The translations under genes and the position numbers were made by a program. 64,000 nt of DNA from Streptosporangium nondiastaticum (GTDB lineage Bacteria > Actinomycetota > Actinomycetes > Streptomycetales > Streptomycetaceae). The DNA lies in assembly GCF_003011965.1 (NCBI RefSeq), contig NZ_PXWG01000019.1, positions 1 to 64,000 of the forward strand, read 5' to 3'. A model generated the notes under the pieces. That model did no database searches. It saw only the letters and a program-made list of their open reading frames with translations, and was not told where the DNA came from. Positions 34,076 through 42,370 of the stretch are shown here, piece by piece (the first letter of the stretch is position 1; every line of letters starts with the position of its first letter).

Positions 34076-34915
34076 TCAGGCGGACAAAGCCCCGGGGCGG
34101 CCCTGTGCGACGGGCGAGGCGGCGTCCAGGTGCGCCCACACGATCAGCCGGTGGCTGTGGCCCCACTCCGGCTCGCAGGTGGTGAGGGTCAGGTAGCGGC
34201 CGGGGGTGCGGTAGCCGGAGGCGGCGGGCACGGGGTCGATGACGCCCGTGTCGTCGGGGCGGGTGCGGTACGGGCGGCCGTCCACGCGGTACGTGAACCA
34301 GGTGGTGCCGTCGTTGATCACCACCGCGTCGCCCGCGCGCAGCTCGTCGAGGTCCTTGAAGGGGTCGCCGTAGGTGCGGCGGTGGCCGGCGACCGCGAAG
34401 TTGCCCGGCGCGCCGGGGCGGGCCGTCCGCTCGTAGTGGCCGAGGCCCCGCTTGAGGAGCTCGGTGCCGGTTCCCTCCAGGACGGGCTTGGCCCAGCCGG
34501 CGCCGAAGCGGGGGACGTACATGACGGCGAAGGCCCGGCCGGCCCGCAGGTCCGTCCCCGCGGGGGGCGCCTGGCCGGGGGTGCCCGCGCGGGGCTGGGT
34601 GCGGGTGGGCGCTCCGGGCTGTGCCGGTGCGGACGGGGCACCCGGCCGGCCGGGCGGGGCGCCGGGATCGGGCGGCGCGTCCTCCGGCTGCTGCCCGGGC
34701 TGCTGTTCCGGGGCCGGCTCCGGCTCCCCCGGCGCGGCGGCCGCGCCCACGGACCCGCTCGACCAGCGTTCCTGGAGCCGGCCGAGCTCCTCGTCCATGG
34801 CGCTGTCGGCGCGTACGCCCGTCCAGTAGAGGACGTAGACGACGAAGAGGACGAGCAGGGTGCCGGTGGTGACGCACAGTTCGCTGAGCGTGCGGACGAC
34901 GGTCCTCGGCCTCAC
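34076..34915 (-). CDS. Class E sortase with a long Pro/Gly-rich linker (third of three)
   Basis: 279 residues. One membrane helix (LSELCVTTGTLLVLFVVYVL) is followed by about 85 residues rich in Pro, Gly, Ala and Gln and then the sortase domain. Catalytic elements: His in VAGHRRTYGDP, Cys in LTLTTCEPEW and Arg in SHRLIVWAHL. GTG 34915 has GGAGG 6 nt upstream. The linker is far longer than in the other two enzymes, which suggests that the catalytic domain reaches through a thicker wall layer. It is the second gene of the operon after the DUF881 gene, with 38 bp between. Confidence 0.88.
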   Translation of the reverse strand: MRPRTVVRTLSELCVTTGTLLVLFVVYVLYWTGVRADSAMDEELGRLQERWSSGSVGAAAAPGEPEPAPEQQPGQQPEDAPPDPGAPPGRPGAPSAPAQPGAPTRTQPRAGTPGQAPPAGTDLRAGRAFAVMYVPRFGAGWAKPVLEGTGTELLKRGLGHYERTARPGAPGNFAVAGHRRTYGDPFKDLDELRAGDAVVINDGTTWFTYRVDGRPYRTRPDDTGVIDPVPAASGYRTPGRYLTLTTCEPEWGHSHRLIVWAHLDAASPVAQGRPGALSA

Positions 34916-34953
34916 CGCGGGCCTCCTCCCGCTCGTGCTGCTCTGTCGCGCCC

Positions 34954-35718
34954 TCAGGTCAGGGGCTTGGCGTAGTGGAGGTCCACTGTGCCCGAGTAGC
35001 CCGGAAGAGTCACCGCCTCGTGCTGGTCGACTTTCCAGCCGAGCCCGTACGCGTTGACGTACTGGAGGTAGTTCTGGATCGCCGGGGAGGCGTCGACGGC
35101 CTTGCGGAGCGCGCCGCGGTCACCGACGGCCGTCACCTTGTACGGCGGGGAGTAGACGCGGCCCTGGAGGAGCAGGGTGTTGCCGACGCAGCGGACCGCG
35201 CTGGTGGAGATGAGCCGCTGGTCCATGACCTGGATGCCCTTGGCGCCGCCCTGCCAGAGGGCGTTCACGACGGCCTGCAGGTCCTGCTGATGGATCACCA
35301 GGTCGTTGGGCTGCGGCTGCGGGACGCCGGGGATCCTGGCCGTGGCGTTCGGCGGGGCGTCGTTGAGGGTGACGGTCAGGCCGGGGCCGCTGATCGGTGT
35401 GGTGCCCGCGGCCGCCGCGAGGTCGGCCATCTTCTTCTTCTGGGCGGCGGAGTTGCCGTTGTCGCGCCCGGCGAGGGTGTCGACCTTGGAGCGGACGGCC
35501 GCGGCGCTCTCGTCCAGGTCGGCGTTCTTCCGGCTGCGTTCCCGGATGAGGTCGGAGAGCCGCAGCATGGAGTCGTCGGTGCGGATGTTGGTGCCGTGGG
35601 CGGTGTTGAAGCTCATCCAGAAGATGAGGCCGGCCAGCGCGAACACGCCTCCGGTGAGCAGCCGGACGGGCTTGAAGCGCCGGGAGGGCCTGCTGGTGGA
35701 GTCCGCAGAATTACTCAA
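34954..35718 (-). CDS. DUF881 family membrane-anchored protein
   Basis: 254 residues from a TTG start (35718), the only suitable codon before MSNSADSTS; an upstream AAGGG is near. One membrane helix (LLTGGVFALAGLIFWMSF) leads to a coiled-coil stretch (LSDLIRERSRKNADLDES) and the DUF881 domain with GPGLTVTLNDAPPN, LVIHQQDLQAVVNALW and GAKGIQVMDQRLISTSAVRC. DUF881 proteins occur next to crgA and division genes in actinobacteria and are thought to act at the division site or cell wall. It is divergent from crgA and first in the sortase operon. Confidence 0.88.
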   Translation of the reverse strand: MSNSADSTSRPSRRFKPVRLLTGGVFALAGLIFWMSFNTAHGTNIRTDDSMLRLSDLIRERSRKNADLDESAAAVRSKVDTLAGRDNGNSAAQKKKMADLAAAAGTTPISGPGLTVTLNDAPPNATARIPGVPQPQPNDLVIHQQDLQAVVNALWQGGAKGIQVMDQRLISTSAVRCVGNTLLLQGRVYSPPYKVTAVGDRGALRKAVDASPAIQNYLQYVNAYGLGWKVDQHEAVTLPGYSGTVDLHYAKPLT

Positions 35719-35874
35719 CGTACCCTTATCCTCTCCGGCGCCACGGAAGCACTACGCTAACGGACGCCCGGGGCAAGGTGGCGTTCCCGCCGCCCACCGC
35801 CCCGGACCAGCCTTTTGTCCCGCCCCATGCAGCCCCCAGCGCGGTCACGCAGCGCATCGACAGGAGAGTTCCTC

Positions 35875-36129
35875 GTGCCGAAGTCACGGATCCGCAAGAA
35901 GGACGACTTCACGCCGCCGCCGGCGAAGCAGCAGAACATCAAGCTGAGCAGTGGGCGGGGCTGGGTGGCGCCGCTGATGCTGGCGATGTTCCTGATCGGG
36001 CTGGCCTGGATCGTCATCTTCTATGTGACCAGCGGCGACATGCCCATCGAGTCCCTCCACAACTGGAACATCGTGGTCGGTTTCGGCTTCATCGCGGCGG
36101 GGTTCGTAGTCTCCACACAGTGGAAGTAG
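35875..36129 (+). CDS. crgA: CrgA, cell division protein
   Basis: 84 residues. Two membrane helices ([20 protein letters not shown] and [19 protein letters not shown]) preceded by a basic N-terminal stretch ([16 protein letters not shown]) are diagnostic of CrgA, a small inner-membrane protein that interacts with FtsZ, FtsI and FtsQ and controls sporulation septation. GTG 35875 has AGGAG 8 nt upstream; a longer frame from 35815 is not needed. It is divergent from the DUF881 gene. Downstream lies a DnaA-box-rich gap. Confidence 0.94.
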   Translation: MPKSRIRKKDDFTPPPAKQQNIKLSSGRGWVAPLMLAMFLIGLAWIVIFYVTSGDMPIESLHNWNIVVGFGFIAAGFVVSTQWK

Positions 36130-36151
36130 CAAGTCTTCCGGACAGCCTTCC

Positions 36152-36216
36152 GGGGAGTTATCCACACCCTCGTCCACAGTGGGGAAAAACTCAGAAGATC
36201 TGTGGATAACTTCCCC
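36152..36216. promoter_or_regulatory. Inverted pair of DnaA boxes between crgA and the rhomboid gene
   Basis: TTATCCACA (36158-36166) and TGTGGATAA (36201-36209) are perfect DnaA boxes in opposite orientation inside a longer inverted repeat with arms GGGGAGTTATCCACA and TGTGGATAACTTCCCC. A further perfect box TGTGGACAA lies at 36347-36355. The region is convergent (crgA stop to rhomboid stop), so it is not a classic promoter. Confidence 0.65.
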
Positions 36217-36386
36217 GGCGTTGACGCCGGTGTGACTGATCACAAGCGCGGTGGGCCGCTTGGCGGCCCCGCCCACCAGCGAAAACGCAGCTCTGTGCGA
36301 GTGCGGACACGCGTTCCCCACAGCGTGCACAAGATTCTGTACGCGCTGTGGACAAACCTGCGGGTCGGTCGGGGGTCCGGCCCGGG

Positions 36387-37262
36387 TCAGCCGGAGAACG
36401 CGACGAGCTCCGGCAGCGTCGCCGCCCGCACGACCACGGCCGCGACGATCACCGCCAGCGCCACGCCGCAGGTGAGCCCCTGGACGAGCGCCCGCTTCTC
36501 CCGCGGGGCGTGCACCATCCCGTACGCGACGGCGGCGCCCACGACCAGCCCGCCGATGTGGGCCTCCCAGGCGATGTTGTGCCACGTGAACGTGAAGATC
36601 AGGTTGAGCACGAGCAGGGCCGCGACCGGGCGCATGTCGTAGTTCAGACGGCGCATGATCACCGCCGTGGCGCCCAGCAGCCCGAAGATCGCGCCGGACG
36701 CGCCGAGCGAGGGCTGGCGCGGGTCCGCGACGACGAAGGTGAGCGCGGAGCCGCCGAGGCCGGACAGCAGGTACAGCGCGAGGTAGCGGGCCCGGCCCAG
36801 GGCCGCCTCCAGCGGCGGGCCGATCCACCACAGCGACAGCATGTTGAAGGCGATGTGCATCGGCGCCTGGTGCAGGAACACCGCGGTCACCAGGCGGTAC
36901 CACTGCCCCTCCGCGACGCCCTGCGGCTCGCCGGCGAGCACGGCGCGCCCGAACAGCTCCATCTCGTCGATCAGGCCGTCGCCGGTGGCCATGACCGCGA
37001 TCCACAGGGCGACGTTGACCGCGAGCAGGACCTTGGTCACCAGCCGGGGGTCGGCGGCCCGCACGCCGCCCGCGATGGTGCGCGGCGCGGTGGCCTGCGG
37101 CCGGTGTCCCGTGCCGGAGTCGCCGGCGACGCAGGCCGGGCACTGGAACCCGACGGATGCGCTCACCATGCACTCCGGGCAGATCGGCCGCTCGCAGCGG
37201 GTGCAGCGGATGCCGGTCTCCCGGTCGGGATGCCGGTAGCAGCCGACGGCCTGGTCGTTCAT
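36387..37262 (-). CDS. Rhomboid-family intramembrane serine protease with N-terminal zinc ribbon
   Basis: 291 residues. The N-terminal 45 residues form a B-box/zinc-ribbon-like module (CYRHPDRETGIRCTRC, CPECM, CPAC). Six or seven membrane helices follow, with the catalytic Ser in LGASGAIFGLLGA and His in AHIGGLVVGAAVAYG; WWIGPPLEAALG and HIAFNMLSLWW are other family phrases. It cleaves membrane-anchored proteins inside the membrane; substrates are unknown. ATG 37262 is the start; the longer frame to 37322 lacks support. The PPIase gene upstream on the same strand is 148 bp away. Confidence 0.9.
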   Translation of the reverse strand: MNDQAVGCYRHPDRETGIRCTRCERPICPECMVSASVGFQCPACVAGDSGTGHRPQATAPRTIAGGVRAADPRLVTKVLLAVNVALWIAVMATGDGLIDEMELFGRAVLAGEPQGVAEGQWYRLVTAVFLHQAPMHIAFNMLSLWWIGPPLEAALGRARYLALYLLSGLGGSALTFVVADPRQPSLGASGAIFGLLGATAVIMRRLNYDMRPVAALLVLNLIFTFTWHNIAWEAHIGGLVVGAAVAYGMVHAPREKRALVQGLTCGVALAVIVAAVVVRAATLPELVAFSG

Positions 37263-37386
37263 GCGTTCCCCTTGCGCCGGTGGTGGGCGGGCCTGTCCGG
37301 GACGCGCGGCCCCGCCCGTCATACGGACGAGCGGGGCGCCGGGTTCCCTCGGGCGGACGAGGGCGGGTGAAGGAGGCGGAGAGAGC

Positions 37387-37412
37387 GCGTCCCGGCGTCG
37401 CGTCCCGGCGTC
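37387..37412. repeat. 13-bp duplication at the cyclophilin stop
   Basis: GCGTCCCGGCGTC occurs twice in a row (37387-37399 and 37400-37412), with the second copy reaching the stop codon of the PPIase gene. Confidence 0.7.
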
Positions 37413-37938
37413 AGCGGGTCTCGATGACGACCGAGTTGATGACCACGTCGTTCACCGGGCGGTCGGTGCGCGGGTTGGTCTCGGTGGCGGCGATGGCGTC
37501 CACGACCTTCTTCGAGGCCTCGTCGGCGACCTCGCCGAAGATCGTGTGCTTGCGGGTCAGCCACGTGGTCGGCGAGACGGTGATGAAGAACTGCGAGCCG
37601 TTGGTGCCCGGGCCGGCGTTGGCCATGGCCAGCAGGTAGGGCTTGTTGAAGGCCAGGTCGGGGTGGAACTCGTCGGCGAACTTGTAGCCGGGGCCGCCGG
37701 TGCCGTTGCCCAGCGGGTCACCGCCCTGGATCATGAAGCCCTCGATGACGCGGTGGAAGACCGTGCCGTCGTACAGCTTGTCCGTGGTCCTCTCGCCCGT
37801 CTCCGGGTTGATCCACTCGCGCTCGCCCGTCGCGAGCTCCACGAAGTTCTTCACCGTCTTCGGGGCGTGGTCCGGAAGGAGCCGGATCTCGATGTCGCCC
37901 TGGTTGGTCTTCAGGGTGGCGTAAAGCTGCTCGGCCAC
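37411..37938 (-). CDS. Cyclophilin-type peptidyl-prolyl cis-trans isomerase
   Basis: 175 residues, the usual size for a cytoplasmic bacterial cyclophilin without a signal peptide. Family motifs: APKTVKNFVELATGE, DGTVFHRVIEGFMIQGGDP with the catalytic Arg, FADEFHPDLAFNKPYLLAMA, NGSQFFITVSPT with the conserved Phe and Gln, and HTIFGEVADE. It speeds proline isomerisation during folding. GTG 37938 (gtggccgagcag) is the start. A 13-bp duplicated sequence lies at its 3' end. Confidence 0.93.
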   Translation of the reverse strand: MAEQLYATLKTNQGDIEIRLLPDHAPKTVKNFVELATGEREWINPETGERTTDKLYDGTVFHRVIEGFMIQGGDPLGNGTGGPGYKFADEFHPDLAFNKPYLLAMANAGPGTNGSQFFITVSPTTWLTRKHTIFGEVADEASKKVVDAIAATETNPRTDRPVNDVVINSVVIETR

Positions 37939-38192
37939 GGTCTACCTTCCCTAGTCTGCTCTGACGGCTAACGATCCTCGCACGTACGGGTTGGCGGCGA
38001 GTAGCGGACAAACGCCCGCGCGCCGCGCGAAACCGTGGCATGGTCGAGCGGGGCTCACCGTCCCTTCACCCCACGCTCACTTCCCCGATGACCCGGATGC
38101 ACGCTCGCACATGCCGGACCGCCCGTGCGCAGGCATGATTTTTCACTGGGTGGAAAGGCGACAAAACATACGCCACCGAGGAGGAGGATCTC

Positions 38193-38867
38193 GTGACCCG
38201 CAAGGACAGCGTGCGCGCCGCGACCAGCTCGGCGAAGGACAGTGTCCGGCACGCCGCGGAAGTGGTGGCGCCGTACGCAGGCACGGCGAAGGACGCCGCC
38301 GTGCACTACGCGCATGAGGCCCGGACGCGGCTGGCTCCCAAGGTCGCGGAAGCCGCGCACCTGGCCGCGCACCAGGCCCGCTCCCAGTACGACGCACATC
38401 TCCATCCCCGGCTCGAGCACGCCCGCGACGCCCTGCCCCCGAAGATCGACCAGGCCGCCGTGCGGGCCCGCACGGCCGTCGAGCCGGTCCGGGACGAGGC
38501 CGTCGCCCGGAGCGCCGCCGCCCTCGCCGCGCTGCGCGGGCAGGTGAGCCCGAAGGAGATCGAGAAGCTGATCAGCCGGCGCGACCGGCGGTGCCGCGCG
38601 GGCCGGCTGTTCCGCCGTCTGGCGGTGGCCGGCCTGATCGCCGGCGGGGCGTACGCCGCCTGGAAGTGGTGGGACAAGCAGGCGAATCCGGACTGGCTGG
38701 TCGAGCCGCCGGAGGCCACGGAGGTCCAGGACCGGCCTCCGCTGACGTCGGTCGACGGCACGGGCCCCGAGAGCGCGTCCTCGCCGCTCGACCCGGAGGT
38801 CCAGGCCAAGCAGGCCGAGGCGGAGTCCTCTCCCGACAACAACGACGGCCCCCGCGACCGTCCGTAA
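38193..38867 (+). CDS. DUF5324 family protein
   Basis: 224 residues. The first 130 residues are amphipathic helices rich in Ala, Arg, Glu and His (DAAVHYAHEARTRLAPKV). One short membrane helix (LAVAGLIAGGAYAAWKWW) and an acidic Pro/Ser-rich tail follow. The composition matches DUF5324, found in streptomycetes with no established role; apolipoprotein-like helices suggest a membrane-surface protein. GTG 38193 has GGAGGAGG upstream. A perfect terminator follows. Confidence 0.82.
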   Translation: MTRKDSVRAATSSAKDSVRHAAEVVAPYAGTAKDAAVHYAHEARTRLAPKVAEAAHLAAHQARSQYDAHLHPRLEHARDALPPKIDQAAVRARTAVEPVRDEAVARSAAALAALRGQVSPKEIEKLISRRDRRCRAGRLFRRLAVAGLIAGGAYAAWKWWDKQANPDWLVEPPEATEVQDRPPLTSVDGTGPESASSPLDPEVQAKQAEAESSPDNNDGPRDRP

Positions 38868-38907
38868 CCAGCGGCCCCCGGGCGGGGCCGCGCGCCCCGT
38901 CCCCCGC

Positions 38908-38951
38908 GTCCGTGCCGAGGCCTTCCGGCCCCGGCACGGACGTATTTTTTT
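38908..38951 (+). terminator. Rho-independent terminator after the DUF5324 gene
   Basis: Arms GTCCGTGCCG and CGGCACGGAC, extended by GGCC/GGCC, form a strong hairpin (38908-38941) followed by GTATTTTTTT (38942-38951). Classic structure. Confidence 0.92.
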
Positions 38952-39264
38952 CGGCCATAGCAATTCACGCCGAAAAGCGGAGCCTGTTACTCAACGAGCG
39001 GCGGCGGTTACCCGCAGGACATTCCCATTCCTTTTCGGAAAAACCGCCGGTAGAGTCGGCGAAGGCTGATTGACGGGGTCACGGCGCGGCCTCGCCTTCG
39101 TTTCCATGGGCGGCCGCCCGGCCCGAGCACCAGGACCGCCTGCCCGCGCAATGCCGCGCGGGACGACGAGGAAAGAAATAGCGACTTGAAATTCATGTGA
39201 AATCCTCCCCGGTTATCGCGGCGACGAGCCAGGCACCCCGACCAGGCCGACGAATGAGAAGAAA
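38952..39264. other. Intergenic region upstream of the LuxR-like regulator
   Basis: About 310 bp with lower G+C around 38945-39060 and 39170-39230 than the surroundings. No protein gene is convincing. It contains A/T-rich blocks (GGAAAGAAATAGCGAC, GAAATTCATGTGAAAT) and is probably the promoter and operator region of the downstream regulator gene. Confidence 0.4.
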
Positions 39265-40326
39265 ATGGATAAAATCGCTACGGAGGCGCCGACGCTCTCG
39301 CCTCTCGGTGACCTCCATGTGCTGCTCTACCGCATGGCGCTCGAACAGGGCAGACTCCGGCCGGAGGCGGCCGCGCGCCGCCTGGACGTGCCGGGCGCCG
39401 ACGTCAGCGCCGCCGTGGACGACCTCCACCGGCTGCACCTGCTGCACCCCGCCGAAGAGGGGCCCGGCACCGCCCGCCCGCCCGGGGAGCCCGCCGCCGG
39501 CGCCCGCCGCGGCACCGAGTACGCGGCCCGCAGCCCCGACGTCGCCGTCACCCACGTGACCGGCCCCATCGAGGCGCGGATCCAGCAGCTGCACCGCGAG
39601 TCCGAGCGGATGAGCAGTCATGTGCTGGCCATGAAGCCGGTCTTCGAGGAGTCCTGGCACGGCCACTTCACCCGGACCCCCATCGAGTACCTGACCCTCC
39701 CCGACGCCGTCCGCTCCGCCCTCGAACGCCTCTACGCCGCCGCCCGCACGGAGGTCGCCGGCGCCCACCCCGACGTGCCGGACCCCGCGACCCTGGAAGA
39801 AGGGCTGCAGCGCACCACCGAAGTGATCGGCCGTGGCGTGCTCGTCCGGACCCTCTATCCCCACTCCGTCCTCACCCACGCCCACGTGCAGCGGCACCTG
39901 GGCCGGGTGGTGGCGCTCGGCGCCCAGGTCCGCACCACCGCCCACGTGCCCGACCGGGTCCTCTTCTTCGACGCCGGCACCGCCGTCCTCGCCGACCACG
40001 GCAGCTCCTCCGGCGACGGCAAGGGCGCCCTCTCCGTCCGTGACCCCTCGCTCGTGCGCTTCCTCTACCGGTCCTGGGAGAGCGCCTGGGAGTCCGCGCG
40101 GCCCTTCACCGGAGCGCCCGGCGACGGCGGCGCCAAGGACGAACTGCGCCGGTCCGTCCTCGAACTCCTGGAGTCCGGCATGAAGGACGGCATGGCGGCC
40201 CGCCGGCTCGCGATGTCCGTCACCACCTACCGGCGCCACGTCACCGAACTGCTCGCCGAGCTCGGCGCCCAGAGCCGTTTCCAGGCGGGAAGCTACGCCC
40301 GTCGCGCGGGCCTGCTGGACGGCTGA
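39265..40326 (+). CDS. LuxR-like/TrmB-like transcriptional regulator
   Basis: 353 residues. An N-terminal winged-helix-like domain (LHVLLYRMALEQGRLRPEAA, RRLDVPGADVSAAVDDLHRL) is of the TrmB type. A long middle domain (about 95-280) with IEARIQQLHRESERMSSHVL, GRGVLVRTLYPHSVLTHA and PDRVLFFDAGTAVLAD resembles the effector part of TrmB/LuxR-type regulators that read small molecules. The C-terminal LuxR helix-turn-helix (LLESGMKDGMAARRLAMSVT, TYRRHVTELLAELGAQSR) binds DNA. Such regulators are numerous in actinomycetes and often neighbour metabolite genes. ATG 39265 was chosen; the target is unknown. A hairpin terminator shared with tRNA-Ala follows. Confidence 0.8.
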   Translation: MDKIATEAPTLSPLGDLHVLLYRMALEQGRLRPEAAARRLDVPGADVSAAVDDLHRLHLLHPAEEGPGTARPPGEPAAGARRGTEYAARSPDVAVTHVTGPIEARIQQLHRESERMSSHVLAMKPVFEESWHGHFTRTPIEYLTLPDAVRSALERLYAAARTEVAGAHPDVPDPATLEEGLQRTTEVIGRGVLVRTLYPHSVLTHAHVQRHLGRVVALGAQVRTTAHVPDRVLFFDAGTAVLADHGSSSGDGKGALSVRDPSLVRFLYRSWESAWESARPFTGAPGDGGAKDELRRSVLELLESGMKDGMAARRLAMSVTTYRRHVTELLAELGAQSRFQAGSYARRAGLLDG

Positions 40327-40372
40327 GGCGCGGCGCGTCCCGGCCGCACGGCCTGGGCACAGCACAACGCAA

Positions 40373-40414
40373 AAATCCCCTCCGGTCTACGTTTCCGCAG
40401 GTCGGAGGGGATTT
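40373..40414. terminator. Bidirectional hairpin between the regulator gene and tRNA-Ala
   Basis: AAATCCCCTCC and GGAGGGGATTT form an 11-bp stem. On the minus strand the stem is followed by TTGCG after TTT, serving tRNA-Ala; on the plus strand by CTTG. It can terminate transcription from both sides. Confidence 0.8.
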
Positions 40415-40418
40415 CTTG

Positions 40419-40491
40419 TGGAGCCTAGGGGAGTCGAACCCCTGACATCTGCCATGCAAAGACAGCGCTCTACCAACTGAGCTAAGGCCCC
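40419..40491 (-). tRNA. tRNA-Ala (anticodon TGC)
   Basis: 73-nt tRNA. It begins GGGGCCTTAGCTCAGTTGGT and ends GGCTCCA, with an acceptor stem GGGGCCT/AGGCTCC (one G-U). The anticodon stem CTGTC/GGCAG encloses the loop TTTGCAT, giving TGC. The T arm CAGGGGTTCGACTCCCCTA is normal. CCA is not encoded beyond the discriminator. Confidence 0.95.
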
Positions 40492-40609
40492 GTCGCCGAC
40501 CAGACTACCCGGTGCCCGCGGTGTTTTCCGACCGGGTATCGCCGGGGCCCAGCACTCTCCGTAGGATGCACCGCAAGATTCGCTGCAGCGAAGCGAAGGG
40601 GAGAGCGAG

Positions 40610-41155
40610 ATGGACGCAGCACAGCAGGAAGCCACCGCCCGCGCACGGGAGCTGCAGCGGAGCTGGTACGGAGAGCCGCTGGGAGCGCTCTTCCGCCGTC
40701 TCATCGACGACCTCGGTCTCAACCAGGCCCGGCTCGCCTCCGTGCTCGGTCTGTCGGCCCCCATGCTCTCCCAGCTGATGAGCGGCCAGCGCGCGAAGAT
40801 CGGCAATCCGGCCGTGGTCCAGCGGGTCCAGGCGCTCCAGGAGCTCTCCCGCCAGGTCGCCGACGGCACCGTGAGCGCCGCCGAGGCCGCCGACCGGATG
40901 GAGGAGGTCAAGAAGAGCTCGGGCGGCTCCGTCCTCAACTCCACGCAGACGACGGCCAGCAGCGGCGCGCCGACCGTGCGCCGGGTGGTCCGCGAGATCC
41001 AGTCCCTGCTGCGCTCCGTCGCCGGCGCGGGCGACATCATCGAGGCCGCGCAGAGCCTCGCCCCCACCCACCCCGAACTCGCCGAGTTCCTGCGGGTGTA
41101 CGGCGCCGGGCGGACCGCCGAGGCGGTCGCGCACTACGAGGCCCACCAGAGCTGA
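40610..41155 (+). CDS. Helix-turn-helix DNA-binding protein
   Basis: 181 residues. An XRE-like helix-turn-helix lies at residues 25-70 (GALFRRLIDDLGLNQARLAS, VLGLSAPMLSQLMSGQRAKI). The rest is helical and Ser/Ala/Glu-rich (VVREIQSLLRSVAGAGDIIE) with a conserved-looking C-terminal region (LAPTHPELAEFLRVYGAGRT). Its gene ends 14 bp before the start of a Ser/Thr kinase gene, so kinase control of the DNA-binding protein is an inference. ATG 40610 has a GGGGAGAGC purine stretch upstream. Family name not known to me. Confidence 0.75.
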   Translation: MDAAQQEATARARELQRSWYGEPLGALFRRLIDDLGLNQARLASVLGLSAPMLSQLMSGQRAKIGNPAVVQRVQALQELSRQVADGTVSAAEAADRMEEVKKSSGGSVLNSTQTTASSGAPTVRRVVREIQSLLRSVAGAGDIIEAAQSLAPTHPELAEFLRVYGAGRTAEAVAHYEAHQS

Positions 41156-41168
41156 CCGCGCGCACGCG

Positions 41169-42284
41169 ATGGGTGAGCTCTTCGCCGGGCGCTACGAGCT
41201 GGTGGACCCGATCGGCCGGGGCGGGGTGGGGGCGGTCTGGCGCGCCTGGGACCGGCGCCGGCGCCGCTACGTGGCGGCCAAGGTCCTCCAGCAGAGCGAC
41301 GCCCACACCCTGCTGAGGTTCGTCCGCGAGCAGGGCTTACGGATCGACCACCCGCACGTGGTCGCGCCGATGAGCTGGGCCGCCGACGACGACAAGGTGC
41401 TGTTCACCATGGACGTGGTGAGCGGCGGCTCCCTCGCCCATCTCATCGGCGACTACGGGCCCTTGCCGCCGCACTACGTGTGCGTCCTGCTGGACCAGCT
41501 GCTGTCCGGCCTCGCGGCGGTGCACGCCGAAGGCGTGGTGCACCGGGACATCAAGCCCGCGAACGTCCTCCTGGAGGCGACCGGCACCGGCCGGCCCCAC
41601 GTCCGGCTCTCCGACTTCGGCATCGCCATGCGGAAGGGGGAGCCCCGGCTGACGGACGCCAACTACGTGATGGGCACCCCCGGTTATTTCGCGCCGGAGC
41701 AAATGCTGGGCGACGAGCCCGATTTCCCCGCCGACCTCTACGCCGTCGGCCTCACCGCGCTGTACCTCCTCACCGGCCGCAAGCCCGACGCCGAGGCGCT
41801 CGTGGAGCGCTTCACCGAGCACGGGACGCCCGGCGCCCCGGAAGAGGTCCCCGAGCCCCTCTGGCACGTGATCGCGGGCCTCCTGCAGCCGGATCCGGGG
41901 CTGCGCTTCCGTACCGCCACGGGCGCGCGCAAGGCCCTCGCCGAGGCCGTGGAGATGCTGGGGGCACCCGGCGCGGGCGAGGAGCCCATCGAGGTCTTCG
42001 ACCAGCTCGGGCCGTTGCCCGCGGGGTTCGGCCCGGACGGACCGCAGCGGCCGGCCGCACCGGCGGGACCGGTGGCGCCGCCCCTGCCGGCCTATCCGCC
42101 GCCCACGCGCGCGTACACGGCGCCGCAGCCCGTACCGCCGCAGCCCGTCCCGCCACGGCCCGCGGAGCCGCCGGCACCACAGCCCGCGCGGCAGCCCGGC
42201 CCGCCCACGAAGGTGGCCGTGCCCGTGCTGATCGTCGCGCTGCTCTGCCTGGGCATCGGCTTCTGGGCGCTCAGCATCAGCTAG
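41169..42284 (+). CDS. Membrane-anchored Ser/Thr protein kinase
   Basis: 371 residues. Kinase domain 8-260: glycine loop IGRGGVGAVW (15-24), catalytic Lys38, HRDIKPANVLL (125-135), DFG (149-151) and GTPGYFAPEQ. A Pro/Ala-rich linker (about 270-345, with repeats of the PQPVPP type) and one C-terminal membrane helix (VAVPVLIVALLCLGIGFWAL) follow, with almost no extracellular part. It therefore senses something inside the cell or in the membrane. It follows the HTH gene closely and is probably co-transcribed. ATG 41169 was chosen by frame and GCGCGCGATG context; the ribosome binding site is weak. Confidence 0.9.
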   Translation: MGELFAGRYELVDPIGRGGVGAVWRAWDRRRRRYVAAKVLQQSDAHTLLRFVREQGLRIDHPHVVAPMSWAADDDKVLFTMDVVSGGSLAHLIGDYGPLPPHYVCVLLDQLLSGLAAVHAEGVVHRDIKPANVLLEATGTGRPHVRLSDFGIAMRKGEPRLTDANYVMGTPGYFAPEQMLGDEPDFPADLYAVGLTALYLLTGRKPDAEALVERFTEHGTPGAPEEVPEPLWHVIAGLLQPDPGLRFRTATGARKALAEAVEMLGAPGAGEEPIEVFDQLGPLPAGFGPDGPQRPAAPAGPVAPPLPAYPPPTRAYTAPQPVPPQPVPPRPAEPPAPQPARQPGPPTKVAVPVLIVALLCLGIGFWALSIS

Positions 42285-42320
42285 ATTGCGCCCGCAAATA
42301 AATCATTTGCATATGAAAAC

Positions 42321-42355
42321 AGCAGGGCCCCGGCCATGTCGGCCGGGGCCCTGCT
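42321..42355 (-). terminator. Perfect hairpin between the kinase and DLW-39 genes
   Basis: AGCAGGGCCCCGGCC and GGCCGGGGCCCTGCT are a 15-bp perfect stem with loop ATGTC. On the minus strand it is followed by GTTTTCATATG, so it most likely ends the DLW-39 transcript; it may also end the kinase transcript. Confidence 0.85.
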
Positions 42356-42370
42356 CAGGACTCGTTTGTC

